Shown: positions 24,649 through 36,689, counted from the stretch's first letter. The stretch: 64,000 nt of DNA from Flaccisagitta enflata (GCA_965153355.1 OZ231128.1:47368001-47432000); one strand, 5' to 3'. Program-made: numbers and translations. Notes: a model not told the origin generated them from the letters alone.

Positions 24649-25045
24649 AACAAGGCCGGATGCACAGATACCAAAGTCGCGCTGCTCAGGTATAGCGGTG
24701 ACTGATGAGTTTTGAAATTAAGAGAATGGACAGGGGCAGTAATTATTTACGCAAACATGAAACCTTGGGTTACAATATCGTTGCGGACGGGTGGACCATC
24801 CACATCGCCTTCTTCCATTCAACATCCCCTTCTACAAGCACACACACACACACACACATCAAAAAGCCCAATTTACAAATCGTGCATTACGGACCCACGG
24901 ACGGACTAAGGCTATTGTGCGGTCCCACAACGGAAAAAAGAAAGGATAGAAAACAAAACAACAACGCCAAAAGAGCAAAGCGTAGGGTACGGACAAATCA
25001 ACCGACGGACGTAGCAAAGTATTGAGTCTCGTGCTCAAGAGGAAC
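24649..25045 (+). mobile_element. Two nested family A (HINE-like) elements
   Basis: The outer copy begins AAACAAGGCCGGATGCAC (24,648) and ends with an ACCGACGGACGTAGCAAAG array and GAGTCTCGTGCTC near 25,040. Inside it an inner copy begins GGGTTACAATATCGTTGCGG (24,768), carries (CA)n and GGACGGAC, and ends in the hairpin TTGTG-CGGTCC-CACAA at about 24,931. The inner copy's subterminal GTTGCGGAC matches its own hairpin strand (GTTGTGGGAC when reversed). Confidence 0.55.
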
Positions 25046-25095
25046 AGGCGCCCGCATAAATGATTTCCTTTGTTGGTCATGTGCCAAAGTTGTCA

Positions 25096-25306
<211 letters not shown>

Positions 25307-25604
25307 CCTTTTATTGTCTCCTTTGTTTGTGTGGGTACTACTTCTTTCCCTTTCTTCTCTTTCAGCAGTTTCATAACTTCTTGTCGCATCTCCATTCAAA
25401 TTTGTCATTAGACCATTTAGAGGGTCTGTGCATGCTCTTCCGTCCTTGTCACTCTCTTCCTAGAGGCAAGATCAAGAGGACCAACAGAATTTCGAGCCTA
25501 AATCTCACACGCTCTCCCCTTATTTTCCTTTTTCGGTTTCTCATCTTTTTCCCTCTCTTCTCTTTTCTCTTTTCTTGTTTTTTCCTTCCTTTTTTCCTTT
25601 TTTC

Positions 25605-25606
25605 GT

Positions 25607-25674
<68 letters not shown>

Positions 25675-25905
25675 TTCTTTCTTTCTTTCTTTCTTTCTTT
25701 CTTACTTTCCTTCTTTCTTTCTTGCTTCCCTTCTTTTCTTTCTTTCTTCCTTTCTATCATTCTTTCTTTCTTTCTTTCTTTTCATTCTTTCTATCTATCT
25801 TTTTTTTTTCGTTCTTTCTTTCATTGTTTCTTTAATTCTTTGTTTGTTTATTCGTTTGTTTATTTGTTTGTTTGTTTGTTTCTTTATTATTTCTCTCTTT
25901 ATTTC
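25605..25905. repeat. (TTTC)n and (TTTG)n array
   Basis: Long TTTC repeats with interruptions, passing to TTTG near 25,845-25,885. The 507-residue open frame that spans this and the next two arrays is a low-complexity artefact. Confidence 0.95.
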
Positions 25906-26014
25906 TTCTCATTTTATCAACACATGTCAATGTTTATGGTATTATTCATTTCCTCCCCCCTCCTCCCTTTTTGCCTTCCTTCCCTCCTTTCACTCATCCA
26001 TTCATCCATAGATT

Positions 26015-26119
26015 CATTCTTTCATTCATTCATTCATTCATTCATTCATTCATTCATTCATTCATTCATTCATTCATTCATTCATTCATTTATTCATTCA
26101 TTCATTCATTCATTCATCA
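26015..26119. repeat. (ATTC)n microsatellite
   Basis: About 24 ATTC units with a single interruption. Confidence 0.97.
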
Positions 26120-26279
26120 TCATTCACGAATTCATTCAAGAAATCTATTTCTTTTTTTTCTGTTATTCTCCTCTTCCTTTTTTTTCCTGGCCCTTGTCTC
26201 CTTTCTGTCACACCTCAGTTTCACACGCACGATTTTCCTTTGACATTTTCCTGACAATTCTCCGTTGTGTAACATCTCT

Positions 26280-26524
<245 letters not shown>

Positions 26525-26599
26525 GGAGTTACCTAAACCGATGTCCTCGGTCTCGCGTTTCGGTCGCGTTTTATTTCCGGTAATGATAGAAGTTGCATT

Positions 26600-28170
26600 G
26601 CTTCTGCTGCTGCATTGAATAGGTCACAAAGGTTGGGTGACATACCTAACTATCTGGTGCACCATACCAAACCAATTTTTGCCATACCGACTGCCCCTAT
26701 GGGGTCCAAAACAGGGGTAGAAGGGCCTCTTTTGGCCTGTCCCGATTTTGTCCCTGCAGGCAAAATGCAAGTTTAACTGATCAAAAAATGTACCAAGCAG
26801 GGTCATCCCAAAGCTTGTAAGCAATCACTATCAATCCATTGATATGTGTGGAAAGTTTGAACTCAATATTTCAACTGTAAGATGACAAAAAATAGCTTTG
26901 AAACATAGTACTCCCCCCCTTCATTTTTCAGTCATTTTTTGCTAAAAATGAGGTAAGTTGACAATTTGTTTTGTTAGCCTATCACTACTCAAACATTAAG
27001 CAATTTTTCTTTTTCCATTGCAATGACAACTAGTTGAAGGACATTCCCTCCAATTTTCAAAGATTTTTTCCATTCCATTGGTGAGAAATCAACATTTCCT
27101 TGAAGCGTTACAATTCAGAGGTGCTCCATGTTGTAGCTGTCACACTTATGTCACACTATGATTCTTACTTTGTCACAGCATAGTAATATACTTAACGCTA
27201 AATTTATCTATATGATGTGAAAGAGGTTGAAATTCTGTACATGCCTCTAAAATTTCAAGTCTTAACTCCAATTCGATTGGTCACAGTGAAATTCCAAAGT
27301 TGATCACTACCAAAATAAGGAATGAATTGTAACGCTCGCCAACCAAGTCTCATAGTTAATTCTTTGTTTGCCACAGCACTTTGCACAGAAATGCGCGCAT
27401 GTTCTGGTGCCTTGATTTAGTAAATTACGTAAAATTCAGAATTGACATATCTCACCAACTAATCAGAGCTAGCCCAATGAAATTTTGCATGGTTGATACC
27501 CAGATCAAGAAGGTCCTTCATCTTATTTCTGATGTGACTCAAGAAATGTCAAGCAGTCCAACCAGACCAACCAGCCTACCAGATAAAAAAATGAAAAAAT
27601 GGCATAACTTCCAAAATAATTGTCCGATCTGGTTGAAATTTTGCATGAAGCTTCCTTTAAAGGTTCCTTGTCACTGGCAATCAAAACGAGCTTGGTGGGA
27701 AAAATTCTCCTCCAACAGCCCGCCCAGCCAAAAATGGTGCTTATAGAGATTTTTTTAAAAAACTCAAATTTCGTGGAAAAAATCTCAAAAACATGATCAC
27801 ACATGATTGCTTGAACGTTATCATCAAAAATTTTGACTCTCATACCCATTGCCTTACTGTAATTAGCTAAATATGTTAGTAAAAAATTGATAATTAATGT
27901 CTTTTAGGCCTAATTTGTATACAAAATGAGCTTGAATAAGAAAATCCAAGTATGGATTCATTTTCAATAATAGGTAAGCTATGGTGATGTACAGTGTTTT
28001 GTTCAATTTTAAAACATTTAAAATTGACAAATTTCACTCTGTCTGCGCTCCCCTTAAGGTGACACCAGCCCACACACACACCGCATCCGTCTGTCATCCC
28101 ATCCATAATCCGCACTCATGTAAGTGTGATACTTCTACAACCGACGTGATGTCTCACTGGCGTGGATCAC
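26600..28170. other. AT-rich block with repeated sequence phrases, no gene
   Basis: No ORF with a recognisable domain and no clear terminal repeats. Phrases such as GGCATAACTTCCAAAATAAT and TCTGGTTGAAATTTTGCATG (27,600-27,648) and CCAATGAAATTTTGCATGGT (27,474) resemble those in the family D elements at 45.9-46.6 kb. It may be a decayed transposon of similar composition. Confidence 0.45.
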
Positions 28171-28172
28171 TT

Positions 28173-28262
28173 TTTAATCGCGTTCACGCAACTATGAAAT
28201 CCGCTCTGTCTGTACGTCGGTCTTTCTGTCGGTTGATCGGTCGATGGTTAGTATATTTTTTT
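28173..28262 (-). mobile_element. Family A (HINE-like) 3' end
   Basis: TTTTTAA is followed by an imperfect hairpin TCGCGT-TC-ACGCAA, CTATGA and GTCTGTCTGTACGTCGGTC-like repeats. The other end is not resolved. Confidence 0.5.
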
Positions 28263-28269
28263 TGATGCT

Positions 28270-29003
28270 CACAAGTGCTGTTCGAGTCACTGACTCCGCC
28301 TCCTCCGCCACCATCATTGACCCTTCCCACTCGCTCGGGACCAAAGAAACTTTTGCAGCAGGCCTTGTTAGTTCATAATCACATGAATCTTTAACTGGGT
28401 TTTCATAGGCAAAACCCGTTGATGATTTGACTAATGTCGAACAAAGAAAAAAAGTTTAACCATTCATCATCAGGTTTTCACACATGAGTTGAATGGATTT
28501 CATCCATCATGATCTCATGAAGGTTGTAAATGGAATACAAACTAAGTCAAAACGCGATTAAGTGAGGAAACGAGTCTATGAACCAGAGCTAGAGTCGTTT
28601 AGCAAAGCTGACAGAAATGTGGAAGAAGTCGACATTTTAAAACGCTTCATTTGTATCAACATTCATTTTGTTACGTGCCTCGAAGCACGTCTATGAGCAG
28701 TCGTATCAGTTTATGGTCTCGCATTTACTAAGGCCGAAACCTTATTCCTCTTTGATTGCTAACTTTCCCTTTCCTTCACTTGGACAGTCATTGTCGTCGC
28801 GCGAACATTTGGTCATAGGAGTAATGCACGGGTGGAAGGACAGACCAACTGACATATGCGTGTGAGCAACAACTATTAGAGTTACGTGTTCGTGAAAAGG
28901 AATTCTACCATGAAGGCCAAAGATGCGTCCTGTATGACTGAACGTCTCTTGTGAATGAATAGATGAATAAATGAATAATTTAATGAACAAAATGATAATG
29001 AGG
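28270..29003. other. Stretch without recognisable gene
   Basis: Contains an isolated ACGTGC-CTCGAA-GCACGT hairpin (28,673-28,690) of family A type and a GGACAGACCAACTGAC trace (28,838). Nothing else can be supported. Confidence 0.4.
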
Positions 29004-29005
29004 TA

Positions 29006-29596
29006 CAGTACGATAGGAGCAATGACGACCTAGACTGGAGGATAGATTTTTGGTGTCTTAATTTCATTTGTATCATGAAATATTTGAGATCTAGGCTAAT
29101 TAAAGGTTGCTCTATTGAGTGAATGCGTTGCATCTCACCAAACTCAGCTTGTGGCTTGACCTCATCAAGACTTCATTTTCGAGTTCTATCTATTTTATTA
29201 GATCAGGCGAAAATTTTTATATAATTTTTGAAAAAAATCAGTATATTGACTATTTTTATAGGTTTTACAGCTATGTTTAATAAACGAAAGTTATGCAAAT
29301 TAATACTTGGGCAAAACTTAAAATGACCATAAAACCTGTAAAAATAGACCGATTGAGCTGATTTTTTTTAACACCATATAAAATTTTCCACCCGATCTAT
29401 TAAGATAGGATAGAACTTTGAAAAATGAAGTCTTAATGAGGTCGAGTCGCAAGTTGAAGTTTAAGAGATGCAAACATTTTCACTCAATAACGCAACCTTT
29501 GATTACCCTAGATCTCAAATATTTTATGATACAAACAAAATTATAGTACTTTAAATCTATCCTCCAGTCTAGGTCGTCATTGCTACCATCGCACTG
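29006..29596. mobile_element. 591-bp foldback MITE with TA-flanked CAGT ends
   Basis: The left end is CAGTACGATAGGAGCAATGA and the inverted right end is CAGTGCGATGGTAGCAATGA, both flanked by TA. The arms extend nearly to the centre (~29,300) with substitutions. The first eight bases match the 2.0-kb foldback at 12,927, so both probably belong to related Tc1/mariner-type families. Confidence 0.75.
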
Positions 29597-30300
29597 TAGG
29601 TACTGTTCTCCAATGGAAGAGCCTAAGATTTTTCAATGGAAGAGCCTAAGATTTTTCGAAAAAAAAAAACCATTTGCATGACCAACAGACCAACTGACGG
29701 CCATGACCTTCTGTAGCGATGAAGTTTAGTAGTTCGTCGGCATAAATTTTCTTACTTACATGTTTCATGCCATACTTGTATTAAAAAGCTGAGTATCAGA
29801 AAAATTTGATAAAAAAAACAACTTTCCTTCTTTACAAATTCACAACGTTATCATATCACGTTTTTTTCGTTCTTGGCACTTTATGTTACAGCTCACGTTG
29901 CCTTTTTTCTCATCCTCTTTTTTTCACGTGTTGCCAACTTCAATAGTTTTGTCAGAATATCTGACAACTTTCCATAAAAGGCCAACCATGTGCATCTTTT
30001 GATAATGTAATCATTTTTCCTTTTTCTATCTTTAGTATCTCTCTTTTTTTTGTCTTTATCTTTTTTTCTTTTTTTTCCCTCCTCTTCTTTTCCATATACA
30101 AGGTGTTTCACATCAAATGATATATAAGAAAACAATGTTGTTCTGTTTCTAAAGATAAGACAACAATTTTGAAAATAGATTCATTGAGCTCTTAAGCCCC
30201 AATTTTTCATGCAAAAATTTCATTGGTTTAAGTTGAGTAGTTTGGTCACAATATAGATTTGAAGTAAAATGAATATTTACAGTCAACATGTTTTTCATCT

Positions 30301-31620
30301 TTGAAGTTTTTCTTTAAATCATTTTCACGTCTAAACGGTGTTCTTTCCAAGATTTTAGAACGTGCTGCTCACTCCCAATTAAGTGAATATTTAGAGAAGC
30401 GTGATTTGCTCTTTGAAAATCAATCTGGGTTTAGAGGTGGATATTCCACGGATTCATGTTTAATTGGTCTGACCGATTTTATTAGAAGCGAAATTGGTAA
30501 AGGAAATTTGATTGGCATGGTTTTGATTGATCTACAGAAAGCCTTTGACACTGTGGATCACTCTATTCTCTGTGAAAAGTTAAAATCCATTGGTATGTCT
30601 TCAACGGGTTGGTTTGAATCGTATCTAGCCGATCGTAGTCAATGTGTTGATATTGGTGGTACCAGGTCGGAATTTTTACCCGTAACTTGCGGAGTTCCCC
30701 AGGGTAGCATTTTGGGCCCTCTATTGTTCTTGATTTATATCAATGACATGAATGTTAGTTTGACTTGTAGATTGTCTCTATACGCCGATGATTCCGCGCT
30801 CATTTATTCTCATCGTGATTCAAAGGTTATTTCAGATCGTCTGAGTACTGAATTATCAACTTGTAAGGGTTGGCTGGTGGACAACAGGCTGTCCCTTCAC
30901 GTGGGGAAAACAGAAGCATTGCTTTTCGGCTCAAAGAGAAAATTGAAAGGGGTTGATGATTTCCGGGTTCATTGTGACGGGACGCCTGTTGAACGCAAGT
31001 CAAGCGTAAAGTATCTTGGTGTTCTATTAGATGAAAATCTGAATGGTTCCGTACACGCTGGAAATTTAATGAAAGTTTGTGCGGGTAGATTGGCTTTTCT
31101 GTACCGTCAGTCCTCTCTTTTAGATAAAAAGTGCCGACAGACACTATGCTCTGCTCTTGTTCAACCATATATGGATTATTGCTGCAGCTCGTGGTACAGT
31201 GGAATGTCTGTAGCATTGAAGGAAAGGTTAAACGTTATTCAACGCAAAATGGTGCGATTTGTTTTTAGTTTGGAAAATCGTGCTCATGTAGGTGTCAACC
31301 ACTTAAGAGAGTTGGCATGGCTTACTGTTCCGGACCGAGTCAAATTTTTCAAATTGAATCACCTTTTTCGTATTCGTCACAAGTTGGCTCCCACTTATCT
31401 ACTGCCGAATTTTAAATTGATTTCTGCTGCTCACTCATACAATACTCGCGGAAGTAGTCATAACTTTCATTTGTCTAAGGAACTTTCTCTTTTCCCTAAC
31501 GGTTTTGCGTACACGGCAATCAAGCATTGGAATGAGCTTCCAGACTCTATCAAGTCTATTTCCGAGTTTAAAGTTTTTAAACGTAAAATGAAGGAGTATT
31601 TAATCACTCAATATGAATGA
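30301..31620 (+). CDS. LINE reverse transcriptase (5'-truncated, open frame)
   Basis: This frame encodes the reverse transcriptase of a CR1/L2/Jockey-group non-LTR retrotransposon, which copies element RNA at a nicked target. The first ~9 residues come from the host foldback arm, not the LINE; true LINE sequence begins at LSKILER (residues 15-21). Visible blocks in order are QSGFRGGYSTDSC, motif A LIDLQKAFDTVDH, motif B GVPQGSILGPLLFLIYINDM, motif C with the catalytic YADD, KTEALLFGSK and VKYLGVLLDE. The C-terminal part has the usual HWNELPDSIKSISEFK ending of metazoan elements. The endonuclease domain is absent, so this copy cannot be autonomous. The lack of any stop or frameshift over 430 residues suggests a fairly young insertion. 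The annotated ATG is not a natural start. Confidence 0.9.
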   Translation: MKFFFKSFSRLNGVLSKILERAAHSQLSEYLEKRDLLFENQSGFRGGYSTDSCLIGLTDFIRSEIGKGNLIGMVLIDLQKAFDTVDHSILCEKLKSIGMSSTGWFESYLADRSQCVDIGGTRSEFLPVTCGVPQGSILGPLLFLIYINDMNVSLTCRLSLYADDSALIYSHRDSKVISDRLSTELSTCKGWLVDNRLSLHVGKTEALLFGSKRKLKGVDDFRVHCDGTPVERKSSVKYLGVLLDENLNGSVHAGNLMKVCAGRLAFLYRQSSLLDKKCRQTLCSALVQPYMDYCCSSWYSGMSVALKERLNVIQRKMVRFVFSLENRAHVGVNHLRELAWLTVPDRVKFFKLNHLFRIRHKLAPTYLLPNFKLISAAHSYNTRGSSHNFHLSKELSLFPNGFAYTAIKHWNELPDSIKSISEFKVFKRKMKEYLITQYE

Positions 31621-31995
31621 TTTACACGGGTTTTTATCGACGGATCTTCTTGACAATGTTATGGATTTACTCTTTTACGATTTCTACTTTTAACGATTTT
31701 ATGAATTTTTAAAGTCGCGAACACGAGACTCTACACCTTCCCGTGTCGGTCGGTCCGTCAGAAATATTTCTGAATTCACTGGCGGTTTTGCGTATTACTG
31801 TCTCCTGCCCAACCGTCCGCGACTGGATTGCCGTGTATCCGGCCTTGTTTACTTTTAAAGGACCCTGTTGGAAAAAAGTCATTTTAATCGACTTTCATGG
31901 GCTATCCTTCGAATTGGGCTTACTTACAATACCTCGACCTTATTGTAATTTTTGTGCCTTTTCGTAAATAAATTCATTCATTCATTCATTCATTC
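30329..31995 (+). mobile_element. 5'-truncated CR1/L2-like LINE
   Basis: It starts abruptly at the first reverse transcriptase block, so the endonuclease region is missing. It keeps the 3' untranslated segment (GGACCCTGTTGGAA ... GGGCTATCC, 31,861-31,908) and ends in a (TTCA)n tail (31,971-31,995). TTCACG on both sides (30,324-30,329; 31,993-31,998) could be the target duplication, though the tail makes this ambiguous. A family A element sits in the 3' untranslated region. Confidence 0.8.
31707..31852 (-). mobile_element. Family A (HINE-like) element inside the LINE 3' region
   Basis: It begins TTTTTAAAGTCGCGAACACGAGACT (interrupted stem), then CTACACC, GTCGGTCGGTCCGTC, CTCCTGCCCA, GTCCGCGACTGG and ends CCGTGTATCCGGCCTTGTTT. 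The subterminal GTCCGCGACT complements the AGTCGCG arm of the hairpin. It lies between the LINE stop codon and its TTCA tail. Confidence 0.7.
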
Positions 31996-32320
31996 ACGGT
32001 TTGAGCTACAGATGCCAGATTGGATTCAAATGAAAGAAAATTAAAATATTTTTAATTTGAGACCAATCTGGCATCTGTAGCTCAAACTGAGAATGATTTG
32101 AAGAAAAACTTCCAGGATGAAAAAAACATTGACTGTAAATATTCATTTTACTTCAAATCTATATTGTGGCTAAACTACTCAACTTAGACCAATGAAATTT
32201 TTACATGAAAAATCGGAGTTTAAGAGCTTTATGAATCTTTTTACAGAATTGTTTCCTCATTTTCAGAAGCAGAATGACATCGTTTTCTTATATATCATTT
32301 GATGAAACACCCTGTATTTT

Positions 32321-32870
32321 TTTCATTATCTTTTTTTCTTCCACGATTTCCTTCCTCAGAACAGCGCCTCGATGACAATTCAGACTTCAGTCGCATTCTA
32401 CAATGTTCTATTCAATATTCCATTCTTAAACTCCCCCCTCATCTTCCTTCCCCCAATATCAGCCTCCCCCCCATGTACCATCCCCCATAACTCCCGAGCA
32501 CCCCTTTGCAGCCCCCTATCATCCTTCTAGCACTCTTATGCCACCTCTCTAAAGGCTTAAAAACGTTATCTTTACTTTTGCATAAAGATGGCCGATTATC
32601 AGGGGACACGTTTATGTTCTAACAAGTTGACGGAGAAAATCTTTCTTCCGTCTTCCAGGTCTTTTCCCCCCTTATTTTAATATTCAAATTAGGCTAAACG
32701 AGACAGTAATGAGGATTTGAAATTCAAGAGCCCTCAAAGGCCTTTTAGTTTTAACTGTTTTTTTTTTTTTTTGAGAAAGGAAACTTATCAAAAAACCTCT
32801 TTCTTTTTTGTTTGCGTGTTTGATTTTGTGTCAGTCTGTCTGACTCTGTTCATCTGTTCTCCTGTCTGTC
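32321..32870. other. Non-coding stretch after the foldback
   Basis: C-rich and T-rich low-complexity DNA leading into a GTCT/GTGT run. No feature can be supported. Confidence 0.4.
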
Positions 32871-33178
<308 letters not shown>

Positions 33179-33179
33179 T

Positions 33180-33711
33180 CATCCCCGTGGCACGTTCTAC
33201 AGGATCCGTCACCAGAGCCACGTTTACTTTTCTTCTTCTCTCTCCTTCGCCATATCAAATGCTAATCTCATTTTGGTGTTTTTGCAAGTGGCATCCTGGA
33301 AAAAATGGAAAAGAAAAAGGGAATGAGAGAAAAGAAGGAAAAGGAAGGGGGAATTAAAGAATGAAAGACAGACGAGAAAAAAGAAAAAAGAAAAGAAAAG
33401 AAAGAGAAGAAAAATAGAATTATAGAAGTGAGACGATGAAAGAGAAAAAGAAAGGAACAAAATCAAGAAAAAATTACTGACAAATAAAGGAATGGAAGAA
33501 AAAGTATAAGAGTAGGTAAAGGAAGAGAATGAGAGGAACAAATGGGCAACAGACGCAGAAAAAAATAAAGAAGAAGAAAATAAAGAAGAAAAAAACAAAC
33601 GAAACATGGGTCATGTCACATGATAAGACGTGAGAAAAAAGTGAGAGCAAGTTAAGTGAGCAAAACATTATATGTGAGATATATTTAGGAAAAGAAAAAC
33701 AGAATAAGTAA
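33180..33711. other. Purine-rich non-coding stretch
   Basis: GAAA/AAGAAG-rich text on the plus strand (33,300-33,600) without a regular array or a credible frame. Confidence 0.4.
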
Positions 33712-33771
33712 TGCAGGGTTACAAGATCGTCACGGACGAGGGAAGGTACGGGCGGAAAAGAAAATTACTGT

Positions 33772-33968
33772 AAAACAAGGCCGGATACACGGCCACCAGA
33801 TGCGGACGAGTGGGCAGGGGCGGAAATGCGCGTTTTCACACTTTTCAACTCAATCATTACGGACGGACGGACGGAATGAAGGACAGAAGGATGGATGGAC
33901 GGAATGAAGGACGGAAGGACGGACGGACGGACAAAGCCTCTTATAGTTGCGTGTCCGCAACTATAAAG
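33772..33968 (+). mobile_element. Family A (HINE-like) element, AGTTGCG variant
   Basis: It starts AAACAAGGCCGGATACACGG, carries GATGCGGACGAGTGGGCAGG, a long GACGGACG/GGAATGAAGGAC array, and ends CCTCTTATAGTTGCG-TGTC-CGCAACTATAA. The subterminal TGCGGAC matches the variant stem of this copy (AGTTGCGGACA when reversed) rather than the common CGCGTGC, a paired change. A partial second 5' end (GGGTTACAAGATCGTCACGG) lies just upstream at 33,713. Confidence 0.75.
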
Positions 33969-33978
33969 AAAGAAAGAA

Positions 33979-34266
33979 TAGTCGCAAAAGCGTCAGATGG
34001 TCAGCGGTACCCGTTGCCCCTATGTGAGTGTATGTGGGTGTGTGGTGGTAAGAGGGGCAGCGGCCAATGACCTATGCTATTTTTATTTGAGCTTCAAGGC
34101 TGGAATTAGGGCCTGGAGGCTGGGATTTGAGCCTCGAGACCAGAATTTGGGCCTCGAGGCTGGGATTTGAGCCTCGAGACTGGGATTTGAACCTCAGAAG
34201 AAGGAGAAATTTCCCCTATGTGTAAAAGCATAGGTCATCGGCCCCTTCGGGGCCGCTGCCCAAAAA
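33979..34266 (+). mobile_element. Family B element, short copy
   Basis: It starts AATAGTCGCAAAAGCG and GGTCAGCGGTACCCGTTGCC, then GGGGCAGCGGCC...ATGACCTATGC, about six ~20-bp units of the GAGGCTGGGATTTGAGCCTC type, and the inverted end GCATAGGTCATCGGCC with GGCCCC-TTC-GGGGCC, ending GCTGCCCAAAAA. It abuts the 3' end of a family A copy. Confidence 0.7.
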
Positions 34267-34408
34267 GGAAAAAAAGACAAAAAGAAAAAAAAAAGGTGGA
34301 CCCGTGACTGAGTGAGTGGGAATAAGGGTTGCCCAAGATAAAGAAATGTGAAGACCACAGAATGAAAAGTGGGCATTTTGATAGAGTCAATATTTAGCCT
34401 GGAAAGAA

Positions 34409-34571
<163 letters not shown>

Positions 34572-34749
34572 ATATCCACCGTGTCAAGAGAAGGGTCAGT
34601 TACGCGTCCAAGAGGACTTAACGGAGATTAAGAGAGTCCAGCGATGGCTAGCGGCTGTTTCCTCCTCTTCTACTTCTCCTCCTCCTTCTTGCGTTTAGTT
34701 AGGCCTTTGCTCAATTTACATCTTGATTAAACCTGTGTTTACCGGGTTG

Positions 34750-34800
34750 AGTGTATAAGGAAAGAAAGTAAAAAGAAGAAAGATAGAAGACAAGAGAGAA

Positions 34801-34856
<56 letters not shown>

Positions 34857-34897
34857 AGAAGAAAGAGGAAAGAAAGAAAGGAAAGAGAGAAGGAGGA

Positions 34898-34965
<68 letters not shown>

Positions 34966-35071
34966 AGGAAAGGAAAAAAAAAAGAAAGAAAGAGATAGTA
35001 AGAAAGTAAGAAAAAATGATGTTTAACGGGTTGAGTGTGTTAGGAGAGAGAGAACAAAAAGAAGAAGTAAA

Positions 35072-35111
<40 letters not shown>

Positions 35112-35249
35112 CAGTAGGGAAAGAGAGAGGAAGTAAGAAAGAAAGAGAGGAAGTGAGAAAGAAAAAAGAAATAAAGAAAAAAGAAAGAAAGAAAGGAAGA
35201 AAGAAGAAAGAAAGAAAAAAGGAAGAAGAAAGAGAGAGAAAGAAAGAAA

Positions 35250-35306
<57 letters not shown>

Positions 35307-35410
35307 GAGAAACAGAGTAAGAAAGAAACTAACAATGAAAAAAAGAAAGCAAGGAAGACAGAAAATAAGTAAGAAAGAAAAAAAGAAAATGAACAAAAAA
35401 GAAAGAAAGA
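34750..35410. repeat. Long interrupted (GAAA)n array
   Basis: GAAA units with GAAGAAA, GGAA and GAGA interruptions. GGGTTGAGTGTGT-like text occurs at both 34,743 and 35,027, suggesting a duplicated ~285-bp unit. The 249-residue Phe/Ser/Leu minus-strand frame is an artefact. Confidence 0.95.
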
Positions 35411-35663
35411 GTAAAAGAAGAATGAACGTAGGTTTAATGCACGTGTGTTGTTCGATGAGGTGTGTGATTGTGTGAAGTTCCGAGCCATTTAAAGGATGAG
35501 AACTGGGGAAGTTGATGCGTCGGTCTTTCGGTCGGTCGGTCTGTCGGTTCGTTTATGTAGTCCGGATCCGTCGGTCGGTAGGTTAACCCACATTCTCCAA
35601 TCGCTCGGCGAAAGTGAGGTAATCAACCTCGGTTACTGGACTGAAAATGGGTGAGGAAGACGA

Positions 35664-35666
<3 letters not shown>

Positions 35667-35761
<95 letters not shown>

Positions 35762-35762
35762 T
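35667..35762. repeat. (GA)n microsatellite
   Basis: GA tract of about 95 bp with one AGAAGAG interruption. A GTCGGTCGGTC trace at 35,520-35,582 precedes it. Confidence 0.95.
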
Positions 35763-35899
35763 TTTACAAGAAGGGTCGATTTTGTGCGTGTGTGGCCTTT
35801 TCAACGTACATTCCTTTCATATCATTTTCCCTGTTTAGGTCAGTCCGTAGGTAAATATGAAGGAGGGCGAAGGTAGGTGATGCGATTTCGTAGATTTCG

Positions 35900-36008
35900 C
35901 ATCTTTTTTTCTTTTTCTTTCTTTCTTCTTTTTTTCTTTTTTTTTTCTTCTCTTCTTCTTTCTTCTTCTTTCTTCTTCGTCTTCTTCGTCTTCTTCGACT
36001 TCTTCTTC

Positions 36009-36040
<32 letters not shown>

Positions 36041-36380
36041 CTTCTTCTTCTTCTTCTTCTTCTTCTTCTTCTTCTTCTTCTTCTTCTTCTTCTTCTTCTT
36101 CTTCTTCTTCTTCTTCTTCTTCTTCTTCTTCTTCTTCTTCTTCTTCTTCTTCTTTTTCTTTTTCTTTTTCTTTTTCTTTTTCTTTTTCTTTTTCTTTTTC
36201 TTTTTCTCTTTCTTCTTCTTCTTCTTCTTCTTCTTCTTCTTCTTCTTCTTTTCATCTCCTTTTTCTTTCTTTTTCTTTTTCTTCTTCTTCTTCTTCTTCT
36301 TTTTCCTCCTCTTCTCCTTCTTTTTTTTCTTTTCCTTCTTCTTCTCCCTCTTCTTTCTTTCTTCTCTTTCTCCCTTTCAC
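35900..36380. repeat. (TTC)n/(TTTTTC)n array
   Basis: About 150 bp of pure TTC, about 60 bp of TTTTTC and further TTC, flanked by degenerate versions. Confidence 0.97.
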
Positions 36381-36536
36381 CCTCCACATTTCCCTCTACT
36401 CTATCGATCGTCATATTTCACGGAGAGAGACAATGACGGGGACACCGGAAGGCGTCCCGAAGTGCGGCAGTAAATTTACGTCCAACTCACCTTTACACCC
36501 ACTTGATGACATTCTCTTGCCCCTCTCCATTTATCG

Positions 36537-36688
36537 TTTTTAGTCGCGTGCTACGCGACTCTACACCCCGCTTTGTCGGTTAGTCCGTCGGTCCGTCACA
36601 CTTTACTTTTTTTTTTTTACTTTTTGCGGTCTTTGGCCTCACTACTCCTGCCCAAATGATCAAGTAGCCGTGTATCCGGCCTTGTTTA
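36537..36688 (-). mobile_element. Family A (HINE-like) element, canonical hairpin
   Basis: TTTTT, AGTCGCGT-GCT-ACGCGACT, CTACACC, GTCGGTTAGTCCGTCGGTCC, a T-rich middle, CTCCTGCCCA and CCGTGTATCCGGCCTTGTTT. The subterminal CACGCGAC block seen in longer copies is missing here. Confidence 0.75.
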
Positions 36689-36689
36689 T

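Larger units (their letters stand above)
30099..32314. mobile_element. TIR/foldback element interrupted by a LINE
   Basis: The left arm 30,099-~30,328 (CAAGGTGTTTCACATCAAAT) pairs with the right arm ~32,088-32,314 (inverted CAGGGTGTTTCATCAAATGA), flanked by TA on both sides. A second inverted repeat (GAGCTACAGATGCCAGATTG, 32,004-32,023; inverted to ~32,080) formed its centre. A LINE lies between the left arm and this centre. No transposase is present. TA flanks and a CAGG start fit a Tc1/mariner-type MITE, by inference. Confidence 0.75.

Noticed and set aside
34739-35488. 249-residue Phe/Ser/Leu frame
   Set aside because: Translation of the GAAA array; it resembles membrane segments only by composition.
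35764-36414. Arg/Lys/Glu-rich minus-strand frame
   Set aside because: Translation of TTC/TTTTTC repeats, not a nuclear basic protein.
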